From Rs1 sp038900335 (GTDB taxonomy: Bacteria; Pseudomonadota; Gammaproteobacteria; Pseudomonadales; Balneatricaceae): DNA of 64,000 nucleotides. The notes below the pieces were generated by a model. It did no database searches, was not told the origin of the DNA, and saw nothing but the letters and a program-made list of their open reading frames with translations. A program made the translations under genes and the position numbers. The stretch is from positions 248,001 to 312,000 of the forward strand of contig JBBMRB010000003.1 in assembly GCA_038900335.1 (NCBI GenBank), read 5' to 3'. Below, one piece after another: positions 26,008 to 35,865 of the stretch (positions are counted from its first letter, which is position 1; each line of letters starts with the position of its first letter).

Positions 26008-27732
26008 TTGGATGCAAATAATAGGAAAACACTACTAATTGTCGAAGACAACCCGGCAGACAAAACACATTTACTGAGAATGTTGCAGAATAGCGATCAC
26101 TCTTTCTCTAATATTGTTTGTGTTTCATCTTTCGCCGAAGCAAAGCAGTATTTCGCCGCTAACACTCCTTCTTGTTGCCTATTAGACTGCAATCTTATTG
26201 ATGGTACTGCCACTAAGCTACTCGAAGAAATAGCAATAGAGCCAAATACAACACTTTGTCCGATTATTATTATTACTGGCATTGAAAATACCGACAACGC
26301 AGTTGCTCTGATGAAAAAAGGAGTGATGGACTATCTAACAAAGCCAATTTTGAACGGTTTTAACTTAGTACAATCGATTAATCATGCTCTAACAACATGG
26401 ACCTTACAGAGCCAAATTAACTATTTGGCTCTACATGACTCGCTAACCAGTTTAATTAATCGTGATTTATTTGTAGATAGATTAAATCAACTATTCAACA
26501 CTTATAGTCGTACACGTATTCCTTTTTCTTTAATTTATATCGATTTAGATGACTTCAAACGCGTTAATGACCAACATGGCCACGAAGCTGGAGATCATTT
26601 ATTAGCAGATTTCGCAAAAAAATTAATGAGATCTTTACGTGAAACCGATACCGTTGCCCGCTTAGGCGGTGATGAATTTGGCGTATTATTACCCGATACA
26701 AATGCTGAACAATGCTTACTGGCAATAAATAAGCTGTTAGTAGATTTATCTGAGCCATTGCACTGGAATAAACACAAATTCTTAATCAACTTATCAATGG
26801 GAATAACTTGCTACCCTAATCAAGCTAACGGCTATCAAGAATTAATGCGTGAAGCGGACTTTGCCCTCTACCAATCAAAGAAAAACGGTCGTAGCCAATA
26901 TTCAATGTTTGATCAAGAAATGCAAAGAGAAGTTCTTTCCAAAAGAGCAATAAACGACGCTTTAGAACACGCGATAGCAACCAATGAGCTAAAAGTTTTT
27001 TATCAACCTATCTTTGATAGCCATACACTTGAAGTGATTGAAATAGAGGCCCTAATTCGCTGGAATTTTCAAGGATCATGGATAAACCCTGAAAAAATAA
27101 TAAACTATATTATAGACCAGGATCTCACTAACCCTTTTCATATCTGGCTTTTCGATAACGCCTTAAAACAGCTAAAACAATGGAAAGCTGATATGCCTAG
27201 CTTAACAATGGCTATTAATTTACCGGCAAACTTACCTAGTGATAATTCTATCTTGATTCATTTAGAAGATTTCATTGAACGTCATGATTTAGAGTTCCAA
27301 GATATTATTATTGAAATCACTGAGTCACATTTTATGAGGCACCCAGCAGAAGCAAAAGAACAACTGCTAAAATTAAGGGCGTGTAATGCGGGTATCTCTA
27401 TCGATGATTTTGGCACCGGTTTTAGCTCTATCCAATATTTAGCAAACTTACCCTGCAATCAGTTAAAAATAGACAAATGCTTCTTTCTAACATTAAGCGA
27501 TAATAGAAAGAATGAACAAATCATTAAGTTCATCGCATCTTTAGCAAAAAATTTAGAACTAGCCTCCGTTGCAGAAGGGGTTGAAAGTGGAGAGTTAGTT
27601 GAGCAAGCCATAACGTTTGGCTGTGATAGATTACAAGGCTTTTGGTTAGGCGCACCTGTTGCTGGCAATACTGATTTAACTGAATTTTTACTACGATCAA
27701 AGCAGGAAGGCAGAAGAATATTAGCGCTTTAA
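26008..27732 (+). CDS. response regulator with GGDEF and EAL domains
   Basis: A 574-residue c-di-GMP protein. Residues about 8-125 are a receiver (LIVEDNPADK, LLDCNLIDG, YLTKPI). Residues about 145-305 are GGDEF with an intact ARLGGDEFGVLL and an RETD inhibitory site five residues before it. Residues about 315-565 are EAL, with IEIEALIRWN, DDFGTGFSS, KIDKC and AEGVE. Both catalytic sites look intact, so it may make and break c-di-GMP. The start is TTG, supported by a GGAG ribosome site 10 nt upstream and the lack of a nearby in-frame ATG. It diverges from the ethylene-receptor-like kinase and is a likely output for it. Confidence 0.92.
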   Translation: MDANNRKTLLIVEDNPADKTHLLRMLQNSDHSFSNIVCVSSFAEAKQYFAANTPSCCLLDCNLIDGTATKLLEEIAIEPNTTLCPIIIITGIENTDNAVALMKKGVMDYLTKPILNGFNLVQSINHALTTWTLQSQINYLALHDSLTSLINRDLFVDRLNQLFNTYSRTRIPFSLIYIDLDDFKRVNDQHGHEAGDHLLADFAKKLMRSLRETDTVARLGGDEFGVLLPDTNAEQCLLAINKLLVDLSEPLHWNKHKFLINLSMGITCYPNQANGYQELMREADFALYQSKKNGRSQYSMFDQEMQREVLSKRAINDALEHAIATNELKVFYQPIFDSHTLEVIEIEALIRWNFQGSWINPEKIINYIIDQDLTNPFHIWLFDNALKQLKQWKADMPSLTMAINLPANLPSDNSILIHLEDFIERHDLEFQDIIIEITESHFMRHPAEAKEQLLKLRACNAGISIDDFGTGFSSIQYLANLPCNQLKIDKCFFLTLSDNRKNEQIIKFIASLAKNLELASVAEGVESGELVEQAITFGCDRLQGFWLGAPVAGNTDLTEFLLRSKQEGRRILAL

Positions 27733-27743
27733 ATCTATCTGAA

Positions 27744-27766
27744 ATAGCCCTTAGTAAACGGGCTAT
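27744..27766 (+). terminator. weak terminator-like hairpin
   Basis: ATAGCCC / GGGCTAT forms a 7-bp stem around a 9-nt loop, 11 bp after the stop of the REC-GGDEF-EAL gene. There is no strong T-run. It may end transcription from either the plus-strand gene or the convergent PACE gene. Confidence 0.35.
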
Positions 27767-27798
27767 ACCAAAGGTCACTACAGCCGCAGTGTTTATGA

Positions 27799-28230
27799 TT
27801 AACTATTTACGTACTGTTTAGCGAACATTTTCTGATAAGGCTGATATTTATCGTACCACCAGTTAAATGCAAAGGTATAAACGAGAATAAACGCTAGTAC
27901 TGCGGCCTCCAACATCACCGCCGCGAACCAAGTAATACCTAAATACCAAGTAACGAGCGGTAAGGTAATCGCAATCATCCCTAGCTCGAACCCGCACGCA
28001 TGAGTAACACGCAGCCAAATACCGCGTTCAATGCGGTTATAACCTGCTAGTTTATCGAAAATTAAATTATAAATATAATTCCAGATCATCGCAAAAACCG
28101 ATAAGCCAACACCTACAATAGTCATTTTTTCAGCATTGATACCTGCTAAATATACAGACCCGGTGATAATAAAAAACAAGGCTATTATTTCAAAAAGAAC
28201 GGCTTGAAAGATTCGTTCAATAGTTTTCAT
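27799..28230 (-). CDS. PACE family efflux transporter
   Basis: PACE proteins (AceI-like) are small proton-coupled pumps that export biocides and short diamines. The 143-residue protein has the duplicated two-helix design, with RVTHACGFELGMI in the second half and an ERIFQAVLFE start typical of the family. I use the ATG at 28230 with a GGA-containing ribosome site; the frame is open a further 16 codons. It diverges from a LysR regulator gene 90 bp away. In known PACE loci such a regulator senses the substrate and turns on the pump. Confidence 0.87.
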   Translation of the reverse strand: MKTIERIFQAVLFEIIALFFIITGSVYLAGINAEKMTIVGVGLSVFAMIWNYIYNLIFDKLAGYNRIERGIWLRVTHACGFELGMIAITLPLVTWYLGITWFAAVMLEAAVLAFILVYTFAFNWWYDKYQPYQKMFAKQYVNS

Positions 28231-28320
28231 CTGTTGTATATTCCAAAAGTGAGTGACGAGAAGGCTATTTTCATCCAATATAGAGATATTAAATAGTTAT
28301 ATAGTATCTGGAAAAACGAT

Positions 28321-29196
28321 ATGTTTAGTATTGAACAACTACAAGCTTTTGTTACCACCGTACAGGTTGGCTCATTTTCATCTGCTGCGCGCAGTTTAAA
28401 CAAGGCGCAATCTGTTATTAGCCAACATATCATTAATTTAGAAATCGATTGTAATGCTGAATTATTTGACCGCGGCGGGCGCTACCCAACGCTGACCAAA
28501 GCAGGCAATAAATTATTGCCCTACGCTCAAGCCTTACTTGATCAACATCAGCGTTTTAAAAACTCAGCGCTAACACTAACCGAAAATACGCCTAGCGAAA
28601 TCACGATCGCGGTAGATGAGGGCATTCCCTTCAAACACGTAGTGCAAGTTATCAGTCAACTACAGCGGCAACATCCACAAATTATCTTTGATTTTCTCAG
28701 TGCTTCAAGCCCAGATATTATCGATATGTTCGAGAAAAAACAGGCGATTACCGGCATTGTTTTTAGCGAATTAACCATACCCAGTTATCTTGATTTTGAA
28801 TGCATAGGCTCTATTGCATTTGATGTTTATGTTGCAAAATCACACCCATTAGCCAGCCAGGTAAGCGAAAATATTGATAGCCTGCGCTTACATCGCCAAC
28901 TACTGATTCGCTCTCGCAACACCCAAACCAGTAGTTTTCAATTAAAAATAAGCCCTGACATTTGGTATGCCGACAACTATTTTTTATTACTAGAACTCGC
29001 TTTGCAAGGCTACGGCTGGTGCATGTTACCCAAATATATTGCGATAGACTCTGTTGATCAAGATCAATTAGTTAAGCTACCTTTTGAGTTTGGTAATATG
29101 AGCTGGCAAGCCAATGTTGATGTACTACAGCACCAGCAATACAGCAATCTGACTGTATTTAAAGACCTTAGAGTGTTATTGCGTAATATTTTATAA
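28321..29196 (+). CDS. LysR family regulator, probably of the PACE pump
   Basis: A 291-residue LysR protein with an N-terminal winged helix (GSFSSAARSLNKAQSVISQHIINLE) and an effector domain. Its divergent position next to the PACE transporter is the usual layout of pump and regulator, so it probably controls that gene. The effector is unknown. The ATG has a GGA element about 9 nt upstream. Confidence 0.88.
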   Translation: MFSIEQLQAFVTTVQVGSFSSAARSLNKAQSVISQHIINLEIDCNAELFDRGGRYPTLTKAGNKLLPYAQALLDQHQRFKNSALTLTENTPSEITIAVDEGIPFKHVVQVISQLQRQHPQIIFDFLSASSPDIIDMFEKKQAITGIVFSELTIPSYLDFECIGSIAFDVYVAKSHPLASQVSENIDSLRLHRQLLIRSRNTQTSSFQLKISPDIWYADNYFLLLELALQGYGWCMLPKYIAIDSVDQDQLVKLPFEFGNMSWQANVDVLQHQQYSNLTVFKDLRVLLRNIL

Positions 29197-29777
29197 GCTA
29201 CGCCGCCATTGATAATTTTTGATGACATTTGCAGCCACACCACAATGTTTGTAGGTACGATAAAATGGCTTTTTTACCGCACAGTAATAACCTATCCCTC
29301 AGACAAACTAGTTGACCTGCTGTAAAAAAATTGATAATTTCAATGCAGTTAATTTTAAAACTTGTTTTTCAACTGCGATGATTTACCTGTATTTAATAAC
29401 AAACGGATAGCAAACTGATGATCATTCAATCGACCAGTCAAGGCAGACTGCATTGTTTTACCGCAAAGGTAATCATGGTCGTACAGCTATTTATGTCACT
29501 ACCCCTCGTTTTATATACCTTACAACGCTGTTTAAATTTAACTCCTGTTAAAACACTCGCTAATATACCTTTCTTTTCTATGCTGGCGATGTGCCTGCCT
29601 TCAATTTATCTTTACAACAAACAACAAACTAAACTCCCCAGTTTTATCTGTCTTTAAGCTTTTTCTCACACTTTATTAACAGCTTGATTATATTCAATGA
29701 CTGTTGATATCTGTACGCTTTGTATTTATTACCCACTCTCAACTTTAATTTTTAACCTTTAACTGATGGAGTACGCT
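29197..29777. other. long gap upstream of the deaminase gene
   Basis: About 580 bp before the cytosine-deaminase-like gene. It holds a 79-codon frame (29418-29657) that encodes a short hydrophobic peptide with two possible membrane segments but no recognised domain and no good ribosome site, so I do not call it. I looked for purine or guanidine riboswitch cores and saw none. The promoter of the deaminase gene must lie here. Confidence 0.4.
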
Positions 29778-31058
29778 ATGTTTGATACGCTCATTCGTAA
29801 CGCCAACTTACCCGATGGCCGACAAGGTGTTGATATAGCTATTAAAGATGGCAAGATCATCGAAGTTGCACCTGCTATTAATGCATCTGCCGTAAACGAA
29901 ATAGAAGCGAAAGGCTATCTGGTATCGCCACCTTTCATCGATAGTCACTTTCATATGGATTCTGCTTTAAGCCTAGGCCAACCTCGGTTAAACCAAAGTG
30001 GCACCTTACTTGAAGGCATCTCTTTATGGGGCGAGCTCAAGCCTGAGCTTAGTGTTGCCTCAATCAAGCAGCGAGCCCTTGAAATGTGCCGCTGGTCTAT
30101 TGCCCAAGGCACCCTTTTCATACGTAGTCATGTCGATATTTGTGATGATCGCCTACTTGCGGTAGAAGCACTATTAGAAGTGCGCGAAGAGATGAAGCCC
30201 TACCTCGATTTACAGTTAGTTGCCTTTCCTCAAGATGGATTTTTTAGATACTCAAACTCCCAACAAAATTTGCTGCGTGCACTAGATAAGGGCGTTGATG
30301 TGGTCGGTGGCATCCCCCATTTTGAAAGAACCATGGATGATGGCGCAAAATCGATACGTGCACTGTGCGAAATTGCTGAACAGCGCGGTTTACGAGTCGA
30401 TATGCACTGTGATGAGAGTGACGACCCGCTCTCTAGACACATCGAAACATTGAGCTACGAAACAAAAAGGCTAGGTTTACAGGGGCGTGTAACAGGCTCA
30501 CACCTAACGTCAATGCACTCGATGGATAACTATTACGTCAGTAAATTACTGCCATTAATGCGTGAGTCCTCTATCCATGTTATTGCCAACCCGCTGATTA
30601 ACATCACCTTACAAGGGCGTCACGACAGCTACCCTAAACGTCGCGGTATGACCCGCGTACCGGAGTTATTAGAGGCCGGTATCAATGTCGCTTTTGGTCA
30701 TGATTGCGTGATGGACCCTTGGTATAGCATGGGAACACACGACATGCTCGAAGTGGCCAGCATGGGTCTGCATGTCGGCCAAATGACCAGCGTAAAAGGT
30801 ATGCGCAACGCATTTGATGCCATTACCTACAACGCTGCTAAAGTATTGGGATTAAAAGGTTATGGCCTTGAACCTGGCTGTAATGCTGATCTCGTTATTT
30901 TGCAAGCCGCTAGCCCAATAGAGGCGCTTCAGCTAAAAGCTAATCGCTTATTCGTCATTAAAAATGGCGTAGTAATTGCTAGAAGCCCTGTGCAGCAAAA
31001 TTTTGTGGTGCTCAATGGCGAGGAAGAGCAGGTCAATTTTTCGAAAAATTTGTTTTAA
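29778..31058 (+). CDS. cytosine deaminase-like amidohydrolase (CodA family)
   Basis: A 426-residue metal-dependent amidohydrolase closely resembling E. coli CodA. Matching blocks are the metal site HFHMDSAL, RSHVDICDD, LQLVAFPQDG, HCDESDDPLSR, ANPLINITLQGRHDSYPKRRG and FGHDCVMDPWYSMG. CodA deaminates cytosine to uracil; members of the same family deaminate creatinine to N-methylhydantoin or act on other pyrimidines. I chose the ATG at 29778, which has GGAG 6-7 nt upstream. It precedes a BMP-type ABC importer, consistent with uptake and salvage of a nucleobase or related compound. Confidence 0.87.
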   Translation: MFDTLIRNANLPDGRQGVDIAIKDGKIIEVAPAINASAVNEIEAKGYLVSPPFIDSHFHMDSALSLGQPRLNQSGTLLEGISLWGELKPELSVASIKQRALEMCRWSIAQGTLFIRSHVDICDDRLLAVEALLEVREEMKPYLDLQLVAFPQDGFFRYSNSQQNLLRALDKGVDVVGGIPHFERTMDDGAKSIRALCEIAEQRGLRVDMHCDESDDPLSRHIETLSYETKRLGLQGRVTGSHLTSMHSMDNYYVSKLLPLMRESSIHVIANPLINITLQGRHDSYPKRRGMTRVPELLEAGINVAFGHDCVMDPWYSMGTHDMLEVASMGLHVGQMTSVKGMRNAFDAITYNAAKVLGLKGYGLEPGCNADLVILQAASPIEALQLKANRLFVIKNGVVIARSPVQQNFVVLNGEEEQVNFSKNLF

Positions 31059-31094
31059 GTAAACTTCGTTAAACACTAGTTTGTAGTGAACAAG

Positions 31095-31140
31095 TTGAAC
31101 ATAGAGCCGCTGTAAACGATTCATGTTCAATGACTTTTTT
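31095..31140 (+). terminator. terminator or attenuator between deaminase and ABC importer
   Basis: TTGAACAT / ATGTTCAA forms an 8-bp perfect stem with a 20-nt loop, followed by TGAC and six T residues. It could end or attenuate the deaminase transcript 75 bp before the binding-protein gene, lowering or separating importer expression. Confidence 0.55.
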
Positions 31141-31214
31141 ACATTAAAGAGGAAGCTTGTTGTAGTTTAAGTAATAAATCCGATAACTATTAAAAGTTAA
31201 ATAAAGGTGAAATG

Positions 31215-32222
31215 ATGAAACACATAATACACAGTGTCTTTAAAAAAGCAGCATTGGTGTGCGTTGCACTGATGTCGTTTAGCACCGTTTCAGCAGTCTC
31301 TGCTGAAACCATAAAAGTAGCAGGTATTTACACTCAGCCTATCCAACAGAAATGGGATGCACGCTTACATACTGCACTACTAAAAGCACAGGAAAATGGT
31401 GATATCGAGTACGTTTTTTCAGAAAAAGTATCCAATGCCGATTACGCGCGCGTTATGCGCCAATATGCTGAAAGTGGTGTCAGCTTAGTCGTTGGTGAAG
31501 CATTTGGTATCGGCCGTGAAGCACGTAAAGTTGCTAAAGACTACCCAGGCGTTGCTTTCTTAATGGGCGACCCCTTCAAAGCAGATCTAGAAAATTACTC
31601 GGTATTTGATAACTACATTCACGAGCCTTGCTACTTGATGGGTATGATTGCAGGCACCCTAACTAAGACCAATAAAATTGGCATGGTTGGCGGCTACCCT
31701 ATCGGCGAAGTGAACCGTTTATTCAATGCTTTCATGGCGGGCGCAAAGTCAGTCAATTCTGAAGTTGAGTTTAAAGTGAATTTTATCGGCTCTTGGTATG
31801 ATCCACCAAAAGCAAAAGAAGCGAGCTTTGCCCAAATAGAATCAGGTGTTGATATTTTGTTTGCTGAGCGCGCAGGTGTTGTTGATGCGGCACGTGAAAA
31901 AGGTATTTTAGCATTTGGTAACGTCAACGATATGAACGTTGAAGAAAAAGGCGAAGGCGTTGTGGTTACCTCTGCACTTTGGAACATGGACAACGCTATT
32001 GCCCATGCGATCAAACGTGTTAAAGAGAAGACCTTTAAAGGCGAAGATTATCGCGATTGGACGATGATGGCCAAAGGTGGCGCTATGCTGGCACCTTATC
32101 ACGATATGGAAGCAATCGTTCCCGATGATTTAAAAGCTGAGGTTAATGCCAAATCTGCAGCGATATTGGCTGGTGAGTTTACGGTTGAAATCGTTGATAC
32201 CAAACCAAAATCTTCATTCTGA
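31215..32222 (+). CDS. BMP family ABC transporter substrate-binding protein
   Basis: A periplasmic binding protein of the BMP/PnrA class, which bind purine nucleosides and related molecules. The 335-residue protein starts with a clear signal peptide (MKHIIHSVFKKAALVCVALM followed by an ASA-like cleavage region near residue 29). It contains VGGYPIGEVNRLFNAFMAG and NFIGSWYDPPKA, both common in the family. The ATG at 31215 is 7 nt from AGG; the adjacent ATG at 31212 is also possible. It begins a four-gene importer cluster with tight spacing to the ATPase. Confidence 0.9.
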   Translation: MKHIIHSVFKKAALVCVALMSFSTVSAVSAETIKVAGIYTQPIQQKWDARLHTALLKAQENGDIEYVFSEKVSNADYARVMRQYAESGVSLVVGEAFGIGREARKVAKDYPGVAFLMGDPFKADLENYSVFDNYIHEPCYLMGMIAGTLTKTNKIGMVGGYPIGEVNRLFNAFMAGAKSVNSEVEFKVNFIGSWYDPPKAKEASFAQIESGVDILFAERAGVVDAAREKGILAFGNVNDMNVEEKGEGVVVTSALWNMDNAIAHAIKRVKEKTFKGEDYRDWTMMAKGGAMLAPYHDMEAIVPDDLKAEVNAKSAAILAGEFTVEIVDTKPKSSF

Positions 32223-32234
32223 TAGAGGTTTAAT

Positions 32235-33773
32235 ATGAACTCAGCTTTGCATATTAAAGGTGTGACAAAACGCTTTGGCTCGTTTGTGGCTAATGATGAT
32301 ATTTCTTTTGAGTTGCAGCAATCCGAGATCCTGGCCCTACTAGGTGAGAATGGTGCCGGTAAAACAACGCTAATGAATATCATCTTCGGCCATTATGTTG
32401 CAGAGCAAGGCTGTGTTGATGTGATGGGTAAAACCTTGGCACCTGGTGATCCTAAAGCCGCCATTGAGGCGGGTATTGGTATGGTGCACCAACACTTTAC
32501 CTTGGCTGAAAACCTAACCGTTATTGAAAACATTATGCTTGGCAGTGAAAGCTTGTGGTCATTGACTACCGATAAAACCACTGCCAGCAATAAAGTATTG
32601 AAAATGTCGAAGGATTTTGGTCTTCAGGTATCACCCGATGCAAAGGTGAGTTCGTTATCAGTAGGCCAGAAACAGCGGGTGGAAATACTCAAGGCGCTAT
32701 ACAAAGATGCCAAAGTGTTGATTCTGGATGAGCCTACCGCGGTGCTCACACCGCAAGAATCTGATAGTTTATTTGAAACGTTAAAATTGTTAGTCGCTAA
32801 AGGGCTATCAATTATCTTTATCTCCCATAAATTACACGAAATACTGGCGGTCAGCGATCGTATCTTAGTATTGCGTCACGGCGCTTTAGTCGATGAAATG
32901 CAAACCTGCGATGCCGATAAAAACCGACTTAGTGAATCGATGGTCGGTAAAAGTATTAGCGAGCCAATCGCTGAAAAATTAGCGCAAGGCACTGAAGTTT
33001 TCAGCTTAAATAATATTTGCGTCAATGGCACCAAAGCAGGTACGCGATTAGCAAATATAAACCTTAACGCTAGGCACTCTGAAATTTTAGGTATTACCGG
33101 TGTCTCTGGTAATGGCCAAAGCGCTCTAGCTAATTTATTGTGCGGCATTATCAAGCCTCACTCAGGGGATATGCAATTTAACACCCATAAAGTCACCGCT
33201 TTTTCCCCTGCCAGCTTTATCGATCATAAGGTAGGGCGTATTCCCGAGGATAGGATAAGAGAGGGCGTGGTCGGTGAAATGAGCTTGTGGGAAAACGCCA
33301 TCAGTGAAATTTACCGTAAAATCAGCCGCTTTGGCTTCATTGATTTTAAAAAAGCTAAGCACTTTACTCACGATTTAATTAAAGACTATGACATCCGCTG
33401 TGATGGTATTGAGCAAGAAGCGCGGCTACTCTCAGGTGGCAATATGCAAAAATTAATACTCGCGCGCGTACTGTCGCAACAACCAGAGCTGATTATTGCC
33501 AACCAACCGATTCGCGGTTTAGATGTCGGCGCCATCGCCAACGTGCATGAAAGGCTACTCGCGGCTCGTCGCGCTGGTGCCTGCGTTATTCTAATTACTG
33601 AAGATTTGGATGAATTACTGAGCATCTCTGATCGCGTCGCGGTGATGTGTCATGGCGAGTTAAGCCCAATTTATAACGCTGATCAAATCACTAAAACACA
33701 GCTGGGCAGCTTAATGAGCGGTGCCACTATCGATAATAATAAAAATAATCCACAGGAGGAGGTATGCGCTTAG
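32235..33773 (+). CDS. ABC transporter ATP-binding protein, two ATPase domains
   Basis: A 512-residue fused double ATPase that powers nucleoside-type importers. The first half has Walker A GENGAGKTT, the signature SLSVGQKQRVEI and Walker B VLILDEPTAVLTPQE. The second half has a modified P-loop region (GITGVSGNGQSALANLL) and the signature LLSGGNMQKLILARVL, typical of the degenerate second site in this class. It starts 12 bp after the binding-protein gene and overlaps the first permease gene by 10 bp, with GGAGGAGG as that gene's ribosome site. Confidence 0.94.
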   Translation: MNSALHIKGVTKRFGSFVANDDISFELQQSEILALLGENGAGKTTLMNIIFGHYVAEQGCVDVMGKTLAPGDPKAAIEAGIGMVHQHFTLAENLTVIENIMLGSESLWSLTTDKTTASNKVLKMSKDFGLQVSPDAKVSSLSVGQKQRVEILKALYKDAKVLILDEPTAVLTPQESDSLFETLKLLVAKGLSIIFISHKLHEILAVSDRILVLRHGALVDEMQTCDADKNRLSESMVGKSISEPIAEKLAQGTEVFSLNNICVNGTKAGTRLANINLNARHSEILGITGVSGNGQSALANLLCGIIKPHSGDMQFNTHKVTAFSPASFIDHKVGRIPEDRIREGVVGEMSLWENAISEIYRKISRFGFIDFKKAKHFTHDLIKDYDIRCDGIEQEARLLSGGNMQKLILARVLSQQPELIIANQPIRGLDVGAIANVHERLLAARRAGACVILITEDLDELLSISDRVAVMCHGELSPIYNADQITKTQLGSLMSGATIDNNKNNPQEEVCA

Positions 33774-34813
33774 AAATTCGTGAAAACATGCCAATATGGG
33801 TACAAGGGCTCGCGCCTATAATCGCCATTTTCATCTCACTATTACTGTGTAGTTTATTGATTATATGGGCCGGCAAACCGGTATTAGAATCTTACGCGCT
33901 ATTAATTAAAGGCGCGCTTGGCAGCTCCTTTGCACTATCTGAAACACTGACTCGTGCTACCCCTTTAATTTTTACAGGCCTGGCCGCCGCTATTGCCTTT
34001 AAAGCTAAACTTTGGAATATAGGCGGTGAAGGCCAGTTTTACATGGGCGCTGTACTGGCAACCGTTTTAGGATCAGGCCTTGTTACTTTACAGCCAATTT
34101 TAATGATACCTTTTCTGATGGTCACTGGCGCATTTGCCGCAGGTATCTTGTTATTGATCCCTACCTTATTAAAAAACTACCTGCGTGTTGATGAGGTAGT
34201 GGTGACATTGCTACTCAACTTTATCGTATTACTGTTTGTTAACTACCTGCTAGAGGGCCCATTACAAGACCCTATGTCAATGGGTTGGCCACAAGGTCGG
34301 CCAATCATTGATGAAGGCTTGTTAATACCGATCATGGATAGAGCCCGTTTACACCTTGGTTTTATCCTCGCGATTGTCGCCGCTATCGGCTGCTGGATTT
34401 TTATGAAATTCACTCTTTGGGGATATGAAATCAGATCAGTAGGATTGAACCCAGAAGCTGCAAAATTTTCAGGCATCAATATCAGCAGAACACTTATTAT
34501 TACTGCCCTGCTAAGTGGTGGCATGGCTGGTATTGCCGGTGTTAGCGAAGTCGCTGGGCTTAAAGGATATTTAACACTAGATATGTCACCCGGCTTTGGT
34601 TATGCAGGTATCGCCGTGGCGATGTTAGCTATGTTGCATCCGTTAGGTGTCATTGCATCGGCCATTTTCTTTGCCGGTATTTATGTCGGCGCCGATTCAA
34701 TGAGCCAAGGCATGGGCATTCCTTCCTATATAGCAGACGTGATGGTCGCTGTCTCAATTTTGATGGTACTGGTCAGCATCTTGCTTGTTCGCTATCGCGT
34801 TATTAAGGGGTAA
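33764..34813 (+). CDS. ABC transporter permease (nucleoside/purine type)
   Basis: A 349-residue inner-membrane permease with about eight to nine hydrophobic segments. It belongs to the permease class of BMP-associated importers (YufP/NupP-like), with the cytoplasmic loop WGYEIRSVGLNPEAAKFSGIN, the coupling segment to the ATPase. It is translationally coupled to the ATPase gene and followed after 3 bp by the second permease. Confidence 0.92.
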   Translation: MRLEIRENMPIWVQGLAPIIAIFISLLLCSLLIIWAGKPVLESYALLIKGALGSSFALSETLTRATPLIFTGLAAAIAFKAKLWNIGGEGQFYMGAVLATVLGSGLVTLQPILMIPFLMVTGAFAAGILLLIPTLLKNYLRVDEVVVTLLLNFIVLLFVNYLLEGPLQDPMSMGWPQGRPIIDEGLLIPIMDRARLHLGFILAIVAAIGCWIFMKFTLWGYEIRSVGLNPEAAKFSGINISRTLIITALLSGGMAGIAGVSEVAGLKGYLTLDMSPGFGYAGIAVAMLAMLHPLGVIASAIFFAGIYVGADSMSQGMGIPSYIADVMVAVSILMVLVSILLVRYRVIKG

Positions 34814-34816
34814 GTA

Positions 34817-35761
34817 ATGGATTATATTTCGATTTTCTTTGAGGTTGGCTTTTGGGTAGCAACTATACGTATCGCCACCTCACTCATTTTTGGCACCTTA
34901 GGCGAGCTAGTGTGCGAGCGCGCAGGGGTACTTAATTTAGGCATTGAAGGTATTATGACACTGGGCGCGATGAGCGGCTGGATGTGGGTATATTTAGGCG
35001 GCAGCTTGTGGAGTGCTGTATTTTTTGTCGCATTTTTAGGTGCTATTGCAGGCTTAATCCACAGCTGCTTTACCGTATATCTTGGTCTCTCTCAACATGT
35101 TACCGGCATCGCGCTAACGATGTTCGCCTCGTCTTTAAGCTACTTTGCCTTCAGAATGATGTTACCCGATGTAACCACACCGCCAAAAATTGATGCCTTT
35201 AGTAATTACGCGGTACCACTGCTATCTGATATTCCTTTTGTCGGTGAAGTACTCTTTGTGCAATCACCATTAACTTACTTATCACTACTGATGGTCGTCA
35301 TCGTCATTTATGTCATGTATAAAACGCCCTTCGGCCTGGCCATGCGCATGGTCGGTGAAAACCCTATCGCCGCAGAAGCACAGGGCATTAACGTACACCT
35401 AGTACGCACTATATCAGTGATGATGGGTAGCAGTTTAATGGCAATAGGCGGTGCCTTTTTAACAATATCAGCCTTTGATGCCTTCTTCTTTGGCATGATT
35501 AATGGTCGCGGCTGGATCTGTGTTGCCCTAGTAATATTCGCCTCATGGCAGCCTAAAAAAGCCTTGTTTGGCGCCCTGCTATTTGCCGGCATCGATGCTT
35601 ACCAAGTACGCTTACAACAAGTGCCGGGGATAGATATCCCCTATCAGTTTTTCTTAATGGCACCTTATGTTTTAAGTATTATTGCACTGACATTGCTGGC
35701 GCGAAAAGCGGTTTACCCGAAAGCGTTGTTAATTCCTTTTCGCCGTGGAGAGCGCCATTAG
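34817..35761 (+). CDS. ABC transporter permease, second subunit
   Basis: A 314-residue membrane protein of the YufQ/NupQ-like class, with the typical N-terminal LGELVCERAGVLNLGIEGIM and the coupling loop FGLAMRMVGENPIAAEAQGIN. Together with the preceding permease it forms the heterodimeric channel of the importer. The gene begins 3 bp after the first permease gene stops. Confidence 0.93.
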   Translation: MDYISIFFEVGFWVATIRIATSLIFGTLGELVCERAGVLNLGIEGIMTLGAMSGWMWVYLGGSLWSAVFFVAFLGAIAGLIHSCFTVYLGLSQHVTGIALTMFASSLSYFAFRMMLPDVTTPPKIDAFSNYAVPLLSDIPFVGEVLFVQSPLTYLSLLMVVIVIYVMYKTPFGLAMRMVGENPIAAEAQGINVHLVRTISVMMGSSLMAIGGAFLTISAFDAFFFGMINGRGWICVALVIFASWQPKKALFGALLFAGIDAYQVRLQQVPGIDIPYQFFLMAPYVLSIIALTLLARKAVYPKALLIPFRRGERH

Positions 35762-35792
35762 CAGCTAGCTATAAAGTAAGATTTAAGTGACG

Positions 35793-35825
35793 ACTTATCA
35801 TTGCATTAAGCGTGCAATAATAAGT
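35793..35825 (+). terminator. hairpin after the importer genes
   Basis: ACTTATCATTGCA / TGCAATAATAAGT pairs with a single mismatch over 13 bp around a 7-nt loop, 31 bp after the last permease gene. There is no T-run after it, so it may be a weak terminator or an RNA-stabilising hairpin ahead of the next gene. Confidence 0.4.
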
Positions 35826-35865
35826 AAGTAAAATTGCCCTACACACCATTGTTAGGAAAATAAAG

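Noticed and set aside
29418..29657. 79-codon frame before the deaminase gene
   Set aside because: Hydrophobic but without a ribosome site or recognised family; may be chance.
29197..29777. Purine or guanidine riboswitch upstream of the deaminase gene
   Set aside because: I looked for the conserved cores by eye and found none.
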